From Acridotheres tristis (taxonomy: Eukaryota; Chordata; Aves; Passeriformes; Sturnidae), in the NCBI GenBank assembly GCA_037013685.1, contig CM072894.1, positions 14,271,449 to 14,335,448 on the forward strand: a stretch of 64,000 nucleotides of DNA, written 5' to 3'. Both the position numbers and the translations under genes were made by a program. The notes under the pieces are model-generated. The model made no database searches, was not told where the DNA came from, and saw only the letters and a list, made by a program, of their open reading frames with translations. Shown here one piece after another: positions 24,775 to 39,300 of the stretch; within the stretch, counting starts at the first letter, position 1, and every line of letters begins with the position of its first letter.

Positions 24775-26411
24775 TAAACATTCCCAAAACATTCTACAAT
24801 TGTATGAATTCAGCACTTCAGCAGCACCGAAGAACCACAAAGAATCCCAAAGTTGCTGTTACTGTCAGCTTTCCATGCTGTTGGTAGCACTTAGACCGAA
24901 TATTGTTATGATGGGAAAAAAATTGAGGAGGCTCACTTAAAATTGGTATAAAAACCTGAAAGATTTAATTCAAACCAAATTTGCGCAGTTAAAATGTTTG
25001 ATTTCCATGGAGTTGCAATTACACTGCAGCAGGTCTGGATCTGGATACACATTCCCTGCCAGGAGCAGTTGTACTGCCAATGGTTCTCTGTGTCAGTGTG
25101 TGTCAGTTGCCTCTCCTGCTTTGTCAGCTTTTGGTCACTAAATTGCCAAATTGCCTCAATGCAGAAATGTAGCTGTGATTCTGGGATGTAATAGCTCCTT
25201 TATTTTTCTTAACTACATTCACAGTGTTGCATGCTGCTATCATCCCTTAGGGCTGCTGACACAATGACTGAATTTAGACCTTCAACAACAGCAGCTTCAG
25301 TACCCTTATTAAAAATGAGATTGTCATTGCTACAGTCTACATTCATCACACATTGATGTCTTTGATCACGTCCCCTCTATCCCAGCCAAACCTATGTTAC
25401 TGTTTTCTTTGGGGACCGATGTACAAATCGAACTCTCTGTTTCTGATGTAAAAGCTTACTTTCGTTTGAGTCCCCTTCTGTTCCCAGAAAAGTCTGAAGT
25501 CTTTCCCAATCCATAGATGAGCAGTGCTAGCCTATATATTCTTCTCTACATTTCTCATTTATTGTTTGTCAGAGGTGTAAATCAATATCCAGAGGTATAA
25601 AATCCACCAAGTACAAGCTGTGCAGAAAGCATTTGACCAATTAAATGTGGTCATCTTTTCCTGAAGACGAGAAGTCAGATGTTTTGATAAACTACTCACT
25701 TAGCAACAAGAAACAGAATATATTAGTTGCTGTCTCTTCCGTATGCATTTCTTGTCTGATTATGCCAGAAACAGCTGTGTTTAGAAACCTTTAACCTTAG
25801 GAAATGTAAAATTCTTAATTTACCTCAAATAGGAAATCATCATTTTCTGTCAACAAATGCTATGAAAGGTCTACTTTTACTAGGTGTATTCTGAAGGAAT
25901 CAAGGAATTTATGCTCTGCAAAATTTTCAGATGTTTGAAAACACTCCAGTCTTTATTGTCTATTACTATGTATATGCTACTTATAAGGGACCTTTTCTGT
26001 AGGCTGTTCAGCACATATGGAAAAAGTTTTTTAAATGTGTAAATAAAAATTTGCATTTTTTCCTTCAAGACTTAATTTTTATTGTATGCAAACAGAAAAA
26101 TTCCCTACAAAACTCTCCATGAGACTGTATATTTGTATTGTACTGTATAAAATATTGTATTATATAGCCTGTGTATAACTGAAAAAGAAATCAGTAACAG
26201 CAAATTATACTTCTTATAATCTGTACTATTTCCTTCAGATGAATATGTCTTTTCAACTAAATGATCTCTAGTGAAAATATAAACCACCTGTCTTGTAGGA
26301 GTAGCACATTGAGGAGTGATGATGTCTTTTCACAAGTCACCACATCATCATCCACACATCACCTCCTGCTGAACACAGTAGTTTATCTTCAAGAGATAAA
26401 TTCAGCATAAT

Positions 26412-26560
26412 TGCAGGAAGAGAGATTTATGTTTGACATCAGGAAAAACTTCCTAGCCCTAAGATTACCAGACCTTCCTAAGTGCAGTGCAACAATAAAG
26501 CAGGTTGTCTGTGAGATTGTGGAGTCATGGACGATTTCTGAGAGGGTGCTAGAGGAAAAC
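26412..26560 (+). repeat. Diverged CR1 LINE fragment, sense orientation
   Basis: GAGATTTATGTTTGACATCAGGAAAAACTTCCT and, about 70 bp later, GTGGAGTCATGGACGATTTCTGAGAGGGTG match the CR1 pattern 'GGTTGGATATTAGGAAAAACTTCT ... GGTGGTGGAGTCACCATCCCTGGAGGTG' with many changes. An old insertion. Confidence 0.65.
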
Positions 26561-29500
26561 ATCTATCAGAAAAAGGTTAGTTCTGCTCTGAAGTAGGGAG
26601 ATACACTCCTGTGATTCCAGTCATGATTGTCTCCCTGTGGCCAGAAGAGCATGATTCAACATTGGCTCAAAGACTGAAAACATTAAAGCATTTGACATCC
26701 ATGAGAAAATTAGATTTTTCCCTTAGCTACAAAGGAAAATGTCAGCTGTGAAAACGTCCAATTTGTCTTCAAGGCAACACTTGCAGATAACAAAAATAAT
26801 GGGCTTTCTAGATTATTCCACCTTGCCTATGGATCCTTTCACAGAGGAGAAGAAATCTCCACGCAGATCTGGTTTCAGACAAAGCACAGCTGTTTCACCT
26901 GGTAGCCAAGGAGCACCGCAGAGCTGATCTCTTGGCCCTGCATACAGGTCTGTAGGTGAAAACTGTTGTTACTGTTAAATGAAAACTCCTTGTTGAAGGG
27001 AAAACTTCCCACTGACAGGCCTGTGGGCTTTCTTCTCATCTCTGCTGCATTTCTATAAATCATGTCCTGTGACAGCATAAGGGTTTGTGCACACAAGTGG
27101 AGAAATTGTTCCCCAAAATAACCCTGTGCTTACATAGTGTTTTGCATTGCTGGGTATGCTGCCTACTTTAATCATTTAATACTGCCCTCTGTAGTATGTT
27201 AATCTCTCTGCTTAGGACAGTATTGCAGGTGTTAAGGATATAGCAGTTTTTAATTTACTGACTTACTTTTCTATACACTTACAACCTTACTTATAATTTC
27301 AGTATCTGCCTTTATGCCCATTTCATTGAATACTGCCTCATATTCTGAACATACCTCTTAATGCAAGGTGTGATATTCATACCCACTGATTTGTCAAGCA
27401 TGACAACCCTCTCAAAAAACTTTTCTAAAGTGTTTGCTATTAACAACAGACTTGAAATATTTAAACAAAACTAGTGAGCAATTTAAAGGATTTTCAAAAA
27501 GCTTTGAGAATTAGAAGCACTGGGTAGAAAGGCTTAGAAAATTTCTATCAACTATAACTTTTAGGTTGCTATAGTAATGTTGTAATAATCTTATTAATAG
27601 AAAACTACCTAAATATGCCTTTAAAACTCTTTAAAAATTTGTGCAATATTTTTTAATGTCACTGCTGGAAACAAGATAATAAATCTGAAGACATTAGCCC
27701 CATTGTTTTGTGTTGCTTCAAGCCAGGATGGAGCATCCTGATTTTATCTAATTGTATAAAGGAAATGGTTATCTAAATTTCATAGACAGTGGAAAACTTG
27801 GTTCTATCTTGAGTTCTTATTTGCATGCACCAACTACACACACATACTCAGCTCTTCTGCTGCACACAGTGTCTCCTGAACAGTTTTGTTGCTTTAAATG
27901 GTGCCTGGCTGTCATCCCCTTGTTAGAATGTCAGCTGCAGAATGATCCTCTATGCTGTGTGCTCTTTTTCTCTTTTTGATTCTTATCCCTCCCAGTGTGC
28001 TACTGGCTATACAACCCCCTGGAACTGAACAGAAACAAACCATGGAACACAATATTACACTAACTTTGGGTGAAGGGTCTGTTGGGGACTGGGGGTTGTA
28101 ATTGCAGCACCTCCTATTCCTGTTACTGAACATAATAATGAATAACAGCAGGTAAGATGTCACACTGTGTGAGCAGTTAATATATTTTTCATGCTCTTTG
28201 CAAAAACCTTTTGAATGTCTACCACTGCTTTGAGGTAATTTCCTTCAGGGAGGAAATAAGACTACTGGGACTAGAAAAATAGTCTGTCCAAAGCCCTTAG
28301 AAAGAGTTAACTCCATAATCCACACGGCTTTTATTCATAGGAACTATTGTAATCTTGATTTTTATTGATGTGGATTATAATATTGTTTAAACCAGGATAC
28401 TTTTTCAAGGTTTGCATTTCTTCCCCTGTTTCATACTTAGTGAAAGGTGTAAGAGAGTATAACAAACAAGAAAAAGTAGGAAAAATGACAAGAACTTTTG
28501 ACGTAATGACTCACTGATTTACCCAAATTCATAAAGCTCTTTGGTATCAGGAAATAAATTTTTCTCTTTCTGTACTGAAAACAGGGCATCAGATTATAGT
28601 GTTGATGATAGTCATTGAATCTACTTATTATTTTAAAAGTTAATAAGTACTGAATAAGATAAATGTCTTTAATTTTGCCTTGCAAGATTTTACACATTAA
28701 CTAGAAGATATTTAAATCTTTTCTGAAGAATAGGACACCTTTTCAGGAATGTTCTTCTGACTCATCAGACTTCTTAAAAATTGCCATATTTTAAATTTTT
28801 TAGTAGAATCACTCCTCTGCTTTCCTCAAGCCCTTTTAAAAGAAATTTTCATTTAGCTTTACTTTTTCTCCTGCTGGCCAGAACATTTTCACATGGTTCT
28901 GAAGGTGATAATCACACATGGCAAAAAAAAACCAAAAAAAACCCCAGTGCTGGTATGCAGAATAATTGATTTCATTTTCATGGCTTCCAAGTTAAAATTC
29001 AAAATAATCATTATAGATGGTGATTAAGGTTGATTGATGATGATTAAGATCATTAAGGTGATGTATCTTTGCAACCAAGGCCTGGCAGGGGGACCAAGGA
29101 AGGATTTCTGGTGGTTTTTGATGCTTACTGTTTAGAATTATCTTAAGAGATTTCTAAATATTAACATTACTGGTTAATAATAATAATTCAGATAAAGTTT
29201 TTCAGAGTTGTATTCTGCTGCCTTGGGTATTTCCATTTTTTCATGAAGATTTTTTTATTATGCTGCTTTCTCCATGAAATTAAGTAATATTTCAGATATT
29301 TCCTTTTTTAAAATCCAAAGGTTACTAATTATATTCAGTTCTATTTTTGCCTTACTTTTGGGAAATTTTAATACTTCTACATGACATTGCAGTGCATTTA
29401 CTTCCACCTTTTTGTCTAGTCTTTGTATATACAGTTTCTGAATATTTACTAAAATTTAAGAAGATACAAATATTCATCTGGACATACATATGGAAAGTGT

Positions 29501-32500
29501 ATTTTTCTCTATTATTTCATCTCTGTTTTATATGGACATTCTCAAGACAGAATAATCTTCTGCATCTGCTACTCTCTCCCTATTAAAAGCTGATTATATG
29601 GACAGCCTAGAATAAATAGGTTGCAGAGGTATTTTTCAACCAAGCTGTGAAACCTAGATTTGTGATTATATTTCCAGGCTGAATTTGCAAAGGCAAACAG
29701 AATCATGTAGCTGGACACTTTCAAAAGTCAGTTTTCATATGGTCTTTTTAGAAAGTTTGACCTGTGACTCTTTTAAAAATGCATTCAGGAATATTTCTTT
29801 AATTGGGATACAAAACTTCAGGGAGCTGTCTGAAAGGAAATGGAGTTATGTAACAACCAATAAAATACCCTTATGTACTGTAAAATAATTGCATTTATTA
29901 TGCCAAAAATTAATAAGAAATTATATACTTATTAGAATTAATGTATTAATACAAATATTACTTTTTAGGCATTATAGAACCTATTAGCTATTCTAGTAAT
30001 TTTCTGCATTAAATAAAGCTTACTGTTGATAGCAGTTTTGGATAAACAAAATTAAATAAAAGCCTTATAGTTAGCTCTCTTTCTCCATCTGAAAGGAACT
30101 TGCTATTGTGTACATTTGCAAACATTCATGCCTAAAAAGGATTGCATAAATCATCATGACCTAGCAATGGACCATAGAGAGAAATGCAACCCTGATACAC
30201 AATTATTATGCAGAAGTATCTGTTTGAAACCATTGCCTATGTTCACCATGTCTCAGCCTCAGCTGGCAATATTCATATCAAAATCTAGAGGATAATAAGT
30301 TAAAAATAATCAATAGTAATTTATCATTTAATTTATTACTACTTCCTCAAATTCTAGAAGAGTGCTTGATATAATCAGCTGAAGATAGATCATGATAATT
30401 TAATACATTAATAGTTAGAGGCTCCAATTGAAGCTCTAACTCCTTTCAGGGCTTGATTATACATCTGTAAAATATTTCTTTCCAGCTACATTAATTGGTA
30501 ATTTGGCAGAAAAAAATACAGCAAATTAACTTCTAATAATCATCTTTTACTAAATGTGTTTCTATCTTCTTGAGTATGGAAAGACAGAATATTTAAATGC
30601 ATTTTCCCTAGTGCACAGTGGGCACTTGTGAGACTGTGCCATTGGGCCCCTGTCTGGAGCCCAGCCTTGGGACCAAAGGCTGTGTCCCGTGATGCTGGCT
30701 CAGTTAGGAGCCTCCAAAACCCCATCTGACTAGGCTGACCCTGAGTCTAGCCTTACATTCAGTTGTTTGGGTTCTTCTGGACTCATCCCTGTCCCTCAGG
30801 AGAAAATTGGCTGCTGAGTCAGATGACAAAGCCATGGAATGAAACACACCATTAGGATTCAGACACTGGCTGAAAGCATCTTTTGGTCAGGGGATGGAGT
30901 TGGATAGGTCTGGGTCTGAGACTAGCTAGATCTGTGGATCCTAGTGTTGGATTGAATTCTGTCACGCATTTATATAGAAAGACAGCTCTGACTGATTAAT
31001 CTGAAGAAAATGGCTAGCAATTAAAAAGTTAATTACTATTATCCTTGTGTAGCAGGTGACCAGAGCAACAGTCAGTTTGCTATGGGATTGGACTGGACTT
31101 TCAAAAAGAAGTTCAGGACTACAATTCTCTATTTAAGATGTGGCAAATAAATACTATTTCTTCCTCCACCTCCCTTTTTACTTTATCATATATGAAAAAA
31201 AATCCTCAAAATGGCCTGGCAATGGGTAAAGGAAGACCTTGAGGCTTGGCTCTCTCCAATAATTGGAAGTGATTTAGGACAAAAGGATAGCCAATAAGCA
31301 TGCTGCCAGGATTTGGCAATATTCTCTGCCTTCTGAAATAGCATGCAAGTACTGCTGGTGAGACCATCCATCAGCACCACAGACATTAAAAATGTGAATG
31401 ACTATTTCTGGAAAAAACATTTGCACTATTTGTATTAGTTCTAGTAAGAAAAACTCATGGCAGCAAACCCACTCCAATTCGTACTGAAGTGTTTCGCACT
31501 GAAGAAATGTTTCTGTGGAAAAGATGAACAGAATAGCCAGAAAGAAATTTCTAAGAGCTACAAAGACTGTAACAAAAGCAGACATTGTGGCAGTAGAAAA
31601 CAAATTGCCAGCTATTGTAAATCCTATTATTTTCTCAGTGTGCCTAAATAGCATACTACCAGGACTCCCACTGACATTACTAGCATGGAAATAGAATATT
31701 ATTGTGAATGCATTTTCAAAATATTATAGAAGCCAATGGGGTCCACATAACTGTCTACAGAATATGCAATATAAGCTATCAAGCTCTCCCTCTCCTAGCC
31801 AAGAGAATGTGTTTCTTACAAAGAGTGAGCCTGATTTCTGGCGAGGCCTCTGTTTTGCCACAATAAATGTAAGTAAATAAAACTAGTGTATTCACAGGTT
31901 TAAAAGATGTTTTTACCGCCTGATTTCTATTTGACTCATGCAGTCTGCTACAGGGCAGACATGTTTCAATTTCATCGCAAGACGTTTCTCTACATGAGGC
32001 GTGGTGTCAGGAAATGGGACATGTCACAGCTGAACATTGTATCCATCTCTGCATGCCCGCCCATGGACTGTTAGAGATGTTTCGGATCACTTGTCTCAGA
32101 TACAAAACAGGTGACGCAGTGCTGCAATGATGCTGGGAAAAGTTTTTTTTTTAAAAAAAAAAATCTGTAAAAAAAAAGGGGTTTTGCCCAAACTTGTCCT
32201 ATCTATCAAAATTCTTTCATCTCTCCGTGCTAAATTATTGGTTTACACACAGCTTTCAAAAGAAGTGAGAGGGGTTTTAAAAATGCCATTTCTCTTTCTT
32301 GCTCTAGAGTTACATTGTGAAAAGCTCAGTCATACTTCAAAAGGCAGAGGGTTCATTTTGTTGATGACACATTCAGGAATATATGTTCACACACAAGCAT
32401 GTATGCTTGCACACACACATTCTACACTCTCCAGAATAACTTTGCATCAGGATATTTTGAAAAATTTCTAAGAGATTTACAAGATTAATGATCAAAATAG

Positions 32501-35180
32501 TTTGATGATTTAAATTCTAGAGCAATCAGAAAAGTATTAATTTTTACAATAAAAGCTGAAGAATTAAATCACTGGCAAGTACAGTGAGTTACAATAAAAG
32601 CTGAAGAATTAAATCACTGGCAAGTACAGTGAAAGACTTGGGTTCACCAATACAATAGTAAATTCAGTTCTTACAGCTCAATTGTTTTCACTGTCATTTG
32701 GCAATAATTTAGATGTCCTCATTTCCCGTGAGAATTTCACAGCATATTAAGATGCAATAAAGAATAGTTTGCTTCAGATATGTAACTTTTAACAAATAAA
32801 CCCATCAAATTGCTATGTAAGGAAAAATATACATTATTTTAAATTCTGATTATGCATACACTCCTTTACCTGTTTCTAACATGATCTTAGAGATTTAGAA
32901 TTTTTCAGCGTTTTTTAGCTTGCCCTATAAAATCCATGGCAAAGCAGCCTCTTAAAATCATCAGTTTGAATAGATGGAAAACTTGCTTGAGAGATACGAC
33001 TTTTAATTCTGAGAATTTAGTATTTTGTATTTCTCCATCATTTCCAGCGTAGAAGCTTTTCTGTCACTGTAAAACAATTTAAACAAATAAGTTTCCTGTG
33101 GCCAGTGGTGGCTAGTTTTTATTTGGTCCGTGTGAATAAAGCCTGGGATTACAGTTCTTGCTTTTAAGTTTTAACATGAGTAATTTACTTAAAGTTTAAA
33201 GGATTCCATGTGTGTTTGCAAGAGGGAGCTGGGGCTGCATTAAAATAGCATGTATATAAAGACTAGTTTTGAAATTATAATAGAAAAAAACTTCCAGAAT
33301 AAACTCAATTTATAAAACTTTCATTATGATTGTCAAGCCAATTACAAGCTTATAACAAAATTATGTCTAAAATATTTTATGTGAAAAACATTTCCAATTT
33401 CATGCAGAATAAGGAAGATTTGAGGAAAAATCTTGCTACCACTGTAGGTAGTTTTGGTAAAATTCTGTAATACTTTCAAGACCTTATTGTCTGTGTGTGC
33501 ATCTGTGTCTTTGTGTACTTAGCACAATTTTACTGCAGTGCTACCTTTGTTTTGGTAACATTTGATGTCCTGTTTACAGTGAAAATTTCATAGAACATAC
33601 ATGTTGTGAGTACCTTCTGAGAGACATAAGTGGTGCCTTCAAAGCAAACTCAGTGCAAATTTCCCATTGTGCAGCTCGGATTTTTCAGCATGCATATCCA
33701 ATGTGGCCCATTGAATACAGGCCCTACTGCACACCTGAGGGAAGTACAAATGTTCACATGAGTTCCAGCGTGCATGCAGTACCAATAGACAGAGAACAGA
33801 TCAAGTGTGAGGTGGAATAGATTTTAACTTGCCTGATAAAAATTTCTCAGCTCATTCAAGAAGGAACACATATTTAGTAGCCTAAGTTTCGGGTTGCATG
33901 CAAAATTAATTGCAAACCACACACAAACTTTAACAGCAGATCTTGAACTTCTTTATATCACTGGAACATCATGAGCCACGCTATGCACATTCCACATCAT
34001 GTTACATGTTTTCTCGAGAGATACCTTTTATTGCACCCTCCAAAAATCTTTTAATGCAAACTTCAGGAGATCAGTGTGAATTTCACTAAGCAAGATTCAC
34101 TGCATATTGCAATATAGTTTGGACACTACAGCTGAACGAAACCTTAAATGCATGTATAGATTCAAAATAAACATGCCAAACTAGCATTTCTAAGAATTGC
34201 AAAAAAGTACCAGCAGTGTTCTCATATATCAGCTGCAAAAGTTAATAGATTTTACATTCATACATGTATCCCATACCTGCAAGTGAAGACACACCTCTGC
34301 CCATCTACAGTTATTGCCTTTTATTTCAAACAAACAGTTAGAAAAAAGAATCCCACAAATACAGAGTCATTATGAGAAATGTAAACAGTTCAAATGAGAC
34401 ACAAGTAGTGTTTGGATTAGGGAGTGAAAAGCTACTATCTTGCACTTAAATACAGTGGTTAGACAGCTAATGTATCAAGCAAATTCCAGCAGCTTGGAAA
34501 TGCAGGCACAAAAACAATGCAAATTGAACAACTGTGATGAATAATTGAAATCATACCCTCAGTGCCAGCTTCCCTGCACAATTTTGCAGCTTGACACAGA
34601 TTCCAATTTTATAGTGTTTGTACAACATGAATTTCACAGAACACAACTAAAATTATCTCTCTCATGGAGAAACTCCTTCACAATGGGGCTGTGTATGTGT
34701 ATATGCCCCAGCAGTGTGCTTTAATCTTTGACTTTAGGTCTCTACTGATGAAATCTAGTAAATAGAATTAAGAAGTATCTGCTGGAGACAGATGTCATCT
34801 GTTCACTTCCAGTTGTTTCACATGCATCCTGTGAATTTATCTGCTCAGTCTGCAGCTTGTGCAGTCTTGATAGAATACAGGTTTTGTCGAGGACGTAATG
34901 AAATTCATGTTCTACAACCATATTCACAACTTTTTTGCACAAATATCTTCATGTCTTGATGCTAATTTGCCTTCAAAACAAACTCAGAAAATAATGAATG
35001 GGGGAAAAGAGATAATAGCATGTATTTATTACTGGTATTTGCTTTAAGTTTGGAGGGACAAACCTGTCTTATCAGTATATAACATTGCCTCCTGACTTGG
35101 TAGCTGTTTGTTCTTCCTCAATCGTAGTGATTCTGAGGGAGCAATGACACGTCCTACAGTACATTTCCTCCTGTCAGCCA
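26561..35180. other. Intergenic AT-rich sequence
   Basis: No coding exon recognised. A 126-codon minus-strand open frame at 31274-31654 is unidentified and probably chance. T10A11 occurs at 32143-32163, and a perfect 45-bp tandem duplication at 32544-32632. Confidence 0.7.
32544..32632. repeat. Perfect 45-bp tandem duplication
   Basis: The unit starting TTACAATAAAAGCTGAAGAA occurs at 32544-32588 and again from 32589 to 32632 with no mismatch over 44 bases. Perfect identity in unconstrained DNA points to a recent event or an assembly artefact. Confidence 0.97.
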
Positions 35181-35479
35181 GCCAAAGGATTAGAGCTGGA
35201 GCTGCTATTCACTACCCAACCTTTGCATCAAAACAAGTTGGTTTTTTTCAAACTACGGTTTGAATTTGCTAATGACAAAGGCAACTCCCAGTGGGTGTGA
35301 CAATCATGAGATAATCAGCTTTAGAGGATTAGAGGACCCCAGGGGTGTGATTAGCTCAGGTTGGCCAAGCCCTCTGTCATGAATTAATTCAGAAATTAAT
35401 ATTTGCATTCTAACACTGCATCTTAGTGAAACTGATTTCTAGCCTATGATTTTTTTTCATTAGGAAAAGCAATTCACAT

Positions 35480-36130
35480 TGCACAAGACAATTGGCAGCT
35501 GTAGGTAATGAAATGTGAGATGATTAAGCAATAGGATCTGAATTTTGTGTGATTTGCTTCTTCCAATGATCTTTCAATGCAAAGAGCGCATTCATTGTTA
35601 ATTTTAGTACGTCTTTTTCCTGCACTTTCCTAAATGCTTGATGGAATCTTTTCAATTCATTCGATTCCACACTTGACAATCAGATAACTTTTCGTTCCAT
35701 AATTAGCAATTATCAACTGTACAGGAATACTGAATGCCATTGGGTTTGCATAACAAAAAAAAGCAGAAGTGATGATAGCAAGTTTGCTGAACTGAAAATA
35801 TACCTTTTGGATTGCTATTGTCAGCTATTTGGGAATTTGGAATGGTGGTCCATACTTATGGATGCACTGGTGAAATGACCTATATGTCTGACAGTCACAT
35901 TAAATCCAACCAGGCAAAATTGTCACCTGGCACTCATTTAGCTGATGCATTTGATAAAATAGGCCAGAGAAACATAATCTGACAATGCAGCAGTAATTTA
36001 AATCTGTTTTATCAAATAAAGGAAAACAATTATGGGCAATAAGAAACAGATAGAGATTTGTATGACTACCTTTTTGCTTTAAGTCAGATCATTATGTGTG
36101 GAGGATAATAGACAAATAGCAACCATGTGG
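35480..36130. promoter_or_regulatory. Candidate conserved non-coding element
   Basis: This repeat-poor, low-CpG stretch is rich in homeodomain-like TAATTA/CAATTA and GATAA words and lacks long open frames. Examples are CATAATTAGCAATTATCAAC, CTGATGCATTTGATAAAATAGG and ACAATTATGGGCAATAAG. This texture is typical of developmental enhancers in gene deserts. The call is impressionistic: conservation cannot be seen from one genome. Confidence 0.2.
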
Positions 36131-36274
36131 GTGCTTAGTATGGCTTACATGTGCACTCCCTCTCTTCTTTATATCCATTTGCCTGCTGGTTCCACAATCT
36201 GTTCTTGAGTGTTGGCAATTTCTTGGATACATATTTTTTGTAACCTACTTGTTCTGATCATGTAACTCAATTTC

Positions 36275-36362
36275 CATGTCTGTAAAATGAATATGATAGT
36301 GATAGTGAACTCTCCAGTGCTTTGACATTTAGTTACAAAAAGCATTACATACCATCAGTAAA
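36275..36362 (+). repeat. Probable MIR (CORE-SINE) remnant
   Basis: CTCAATTTCCATGTCTGTAAAATGAATATGATAGTGATAGTGAAC, then AGTGCTTTGACATTTAGTTACAAAAAGCATTACATA, follows MIR order, including the 'GCTTTGAAA...AAAGCGCTATAAA' end. Confidence 0.55.
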
Positions 36363-39300
36363 GAAAATTAATTTTACAGGATTTTTTACCTGAACTTACT
36401 TTTTTTTTTCTTCTCTTTGGGGTAAATAAAAATAATTCTTTTGCAGTATTGTTTACATTCCAATCAGAAATTACTTTTTAACTGAACAATGATATCTAAT
36501 AGTAGTCACTTCTGGCTTTCTGCTTTACCATTCCATTCTTCTGTCATATCCACCAAATATTATATAATCTGTTTATATAATGTTGGCCTTGAATATATTG
36601 TTATGTTTAATTGCATTGTCTGCCTAAATACTTCAAAGCACTCAGCAAAAGCTGAACTTTACTGGTAGTAACAATAGTCATAGCTGTAGCCCTGGTGACA
36701 GTAGAGCAGTAAAATTGTGTAAAAGCCAATACTTAAGCCTCTTAGCCTGAGTATTTTTTTGCTATGTGGACCTGGAGAAAGGAAGGAGTAGAGACTGTAG
36801 TTGATGGGCTTTCATGGACTTTCTTGACTCATAGCACATGTTAACCCAAAACCTGAAGGTTAGCTACTACTTTGTTCTTAATATTTGCATCTGTCTTGTT
36901 CCCTCAGGACACTTCTGTACTTATTATCCTTTATTAACATTTTAAATGGAAATTTTAAGGGAGTTTCTATGGTTCTGTATCCTTGTTGAGATTCTCATCC
37001 TTTAAATCCCGTTTGCAACCTGTTTGTCTTTCTTCTCCTATTAATCTCCTTTTCACTATGCTCCCACCCACTGAAAAATTTACCCATAGGTTTTATGGCT
37101 TGAAAAGTGTGTCTTAAAAGCTGAAGGTCTGGGTGGAGTGGTGCAAATCTTATTGGTATATATTGCCATAAAGAATTGAATATAAAAGTAGACTTCTTGT
37201 GAACACTGCAGTCATTAACAGCCTATGGCTGTGGAAAAGTTTTAGACATAATTCCAGTTTGATTTTAGTGGGTGGACGAGTGCCTCCACAATTCTGGCTT
37301 CTGAGGACAGATGAAGAAACAGCTTTTAACTGTGAATGGTCTTATCTTACACAATGGGAAGCAGTCCGTTGTGAAGACATCTTCATAGGTACCATTGAAG
37401 TTCATCCACAATCAATACAGCACACTGCCAAAATTGTATTCTGGATTCTGCCTAATAACTGCTACAAAGTTCATGTCCATTGTACAAGGACAGCGCTTTC
37501 CTAAGGTGCACATTGCCAGTCTCAGTAGGGGAGAGAAGAGGAATAACTTGGCTCCTTCCAATACGACTTCAGCCAAAACCATCACGATTTGGGATTTTTT
37601 CCCTGTAGACACAGTCAACAAAACCTTCAGAATTGCTGCCTGTCAGAGGACAAGCTGCTGCTGTACACGACTGAGCAAGTAATGCTGCTAAAGTGAGAGT
37701 GCTCTGCAGGGCTGGCCCTCTGCTCCTTCAGAGCAGCCCCCAGCTGAGCCTGCTCAGATCCAGGCAGACCAATGACTCAAGGAAAAAAGGCAGTAGAAAC
37801 CCTGAACTAAAAGAGTGTGAGAAATTGTCCTGTTTCCTATATGGGCTGCTTCTGTGCAGAGGTGTTATGTTACAAACAAAGGAATAGAGGGACCAAAACT
37901 TTAAGGTGCAGACATATGTGTCCATCATGACATTCATACTGACAGAAATGTGGGTTGAAAACATGTGTGGGGACTTTTGACATTCCACAATGTTCTACTT
38001 TCTGTATTTAAAGTGCTCCTATGTTTCAAAACTGTGCACCTTAATGTTTCCATTTCAGGTGTTAAAGTACTTTGCAGGTTCCATTTTTTCACCATTCTTA
38101 AGTCCTCATTCCCTTGATGTATAGGGAACAGATTTTTTTTTTTGCAATGCATATTGAATGATTCACACCATACCATTTTAGCATGATATACAACTGTAGT
38201 ACAGCATATCTTTTGTATTTCCCTTAAAAGGGGAAAGACATCTTAAAATGTTTAAAGCTGAGTTTTATCCAAATGAAAGAGTGTTGGCTGCAACCAGTCA
38301 AATAGCATGGATAATAGGTCACTGAACTGGATAGATTTTTCTCAGGCCTTTAATGCTGTGTTGAGCATGGATATGATATTTCTGCTGCACATGTTACAGA
38401 TAATGGATTTTCAGCTGTCACTCAGAAAATATCCTTTCAGATACTGTATTTCATTTGCAACAAGAAAAAAAGGTTTAATCTTTTATTAGAATAAAACTTA
38501 TGGCAAATTTTAAAATAGGTTTATTCTGCAACCAACTTCCTAAACTTAACTGGAAGGGTTAGGGTTGGTAGCAGCAATGCAGCAAATATGATGGAGATGG
38601 ATATCTGGGTTTTCTAATGGTGTTTTAACATTCTGCTGTTTGACAGCAAGGACCAAAGAGAGGATCATATTCAGCACTCACCAAAATACAAGAAATCTGG
38701 CTTCTATACCTAATGTGGTTATAAAAATATCTATTCTGGAATTTGTACCTGGTCTAAGTTTCTATTTTTGAGTAGTCACAGCCAGAGCAGTTTGCATGGT
38801 TTTTTTGCATTTCTGTGTCCTGGTAAAGGAGACACTGGCAAAGTCAGTGTTTCACATTCCCAGACTTTTCTTAGCAAAAATGTAAGTAAGCACTAGATAG
38901 CCTGCAATTCTCTTTGTAAACACAAAGCTGAAATTAATACATAATAAATTTCAAACCTAGGGTAAAGAGTGTTTCCAGCAAGCACCCAAAGAACATGAAA
39001 TTCTGTGTCATGTTTGTAACGCACAAATTCCCACAACACAGTCCTCTAGAGAAAAATGCATAGTTGTTTTCACTCCAAAAAATGTGAGCATGTCCAAGTT
39101 GATGTTTAGTGTAGAAACAACTCTGCAGTGTAATTCTGAATCATTTTATAAAGTAGCTGCAGGGGCTATTTTGCTACTGTCCCTCTCACAGTAGCAAAAG
39201 TAATTCTCTTTCTTTTCAGTAATAAGTGCTAGCTGATCAGTATTCTCCTATCCTCCCCCTCTCCTTCCCCCCAAAAATATAAAAGTTTTGGGTTAAGAAC

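Noticed and set aside
29000..29062. Repeated GATGATTAAG-like words
   Set aside because: Short, imperfect low-complexity sequence without a definable unit.
31274..31654. 126-codon hydrophobic minus-strand frame, considered as a DNA-transposon or retroelement relic
   Set aside because: No transposase or polymerase motif is visible and no terminal repeats were seen. Phe/Leu richness follows from T-rich codons on that strand.
38563..38580. GGGTTAGGGTT resembling interstitial telomere repeat
   Set aside because: Less than two units, which is expected by chance.
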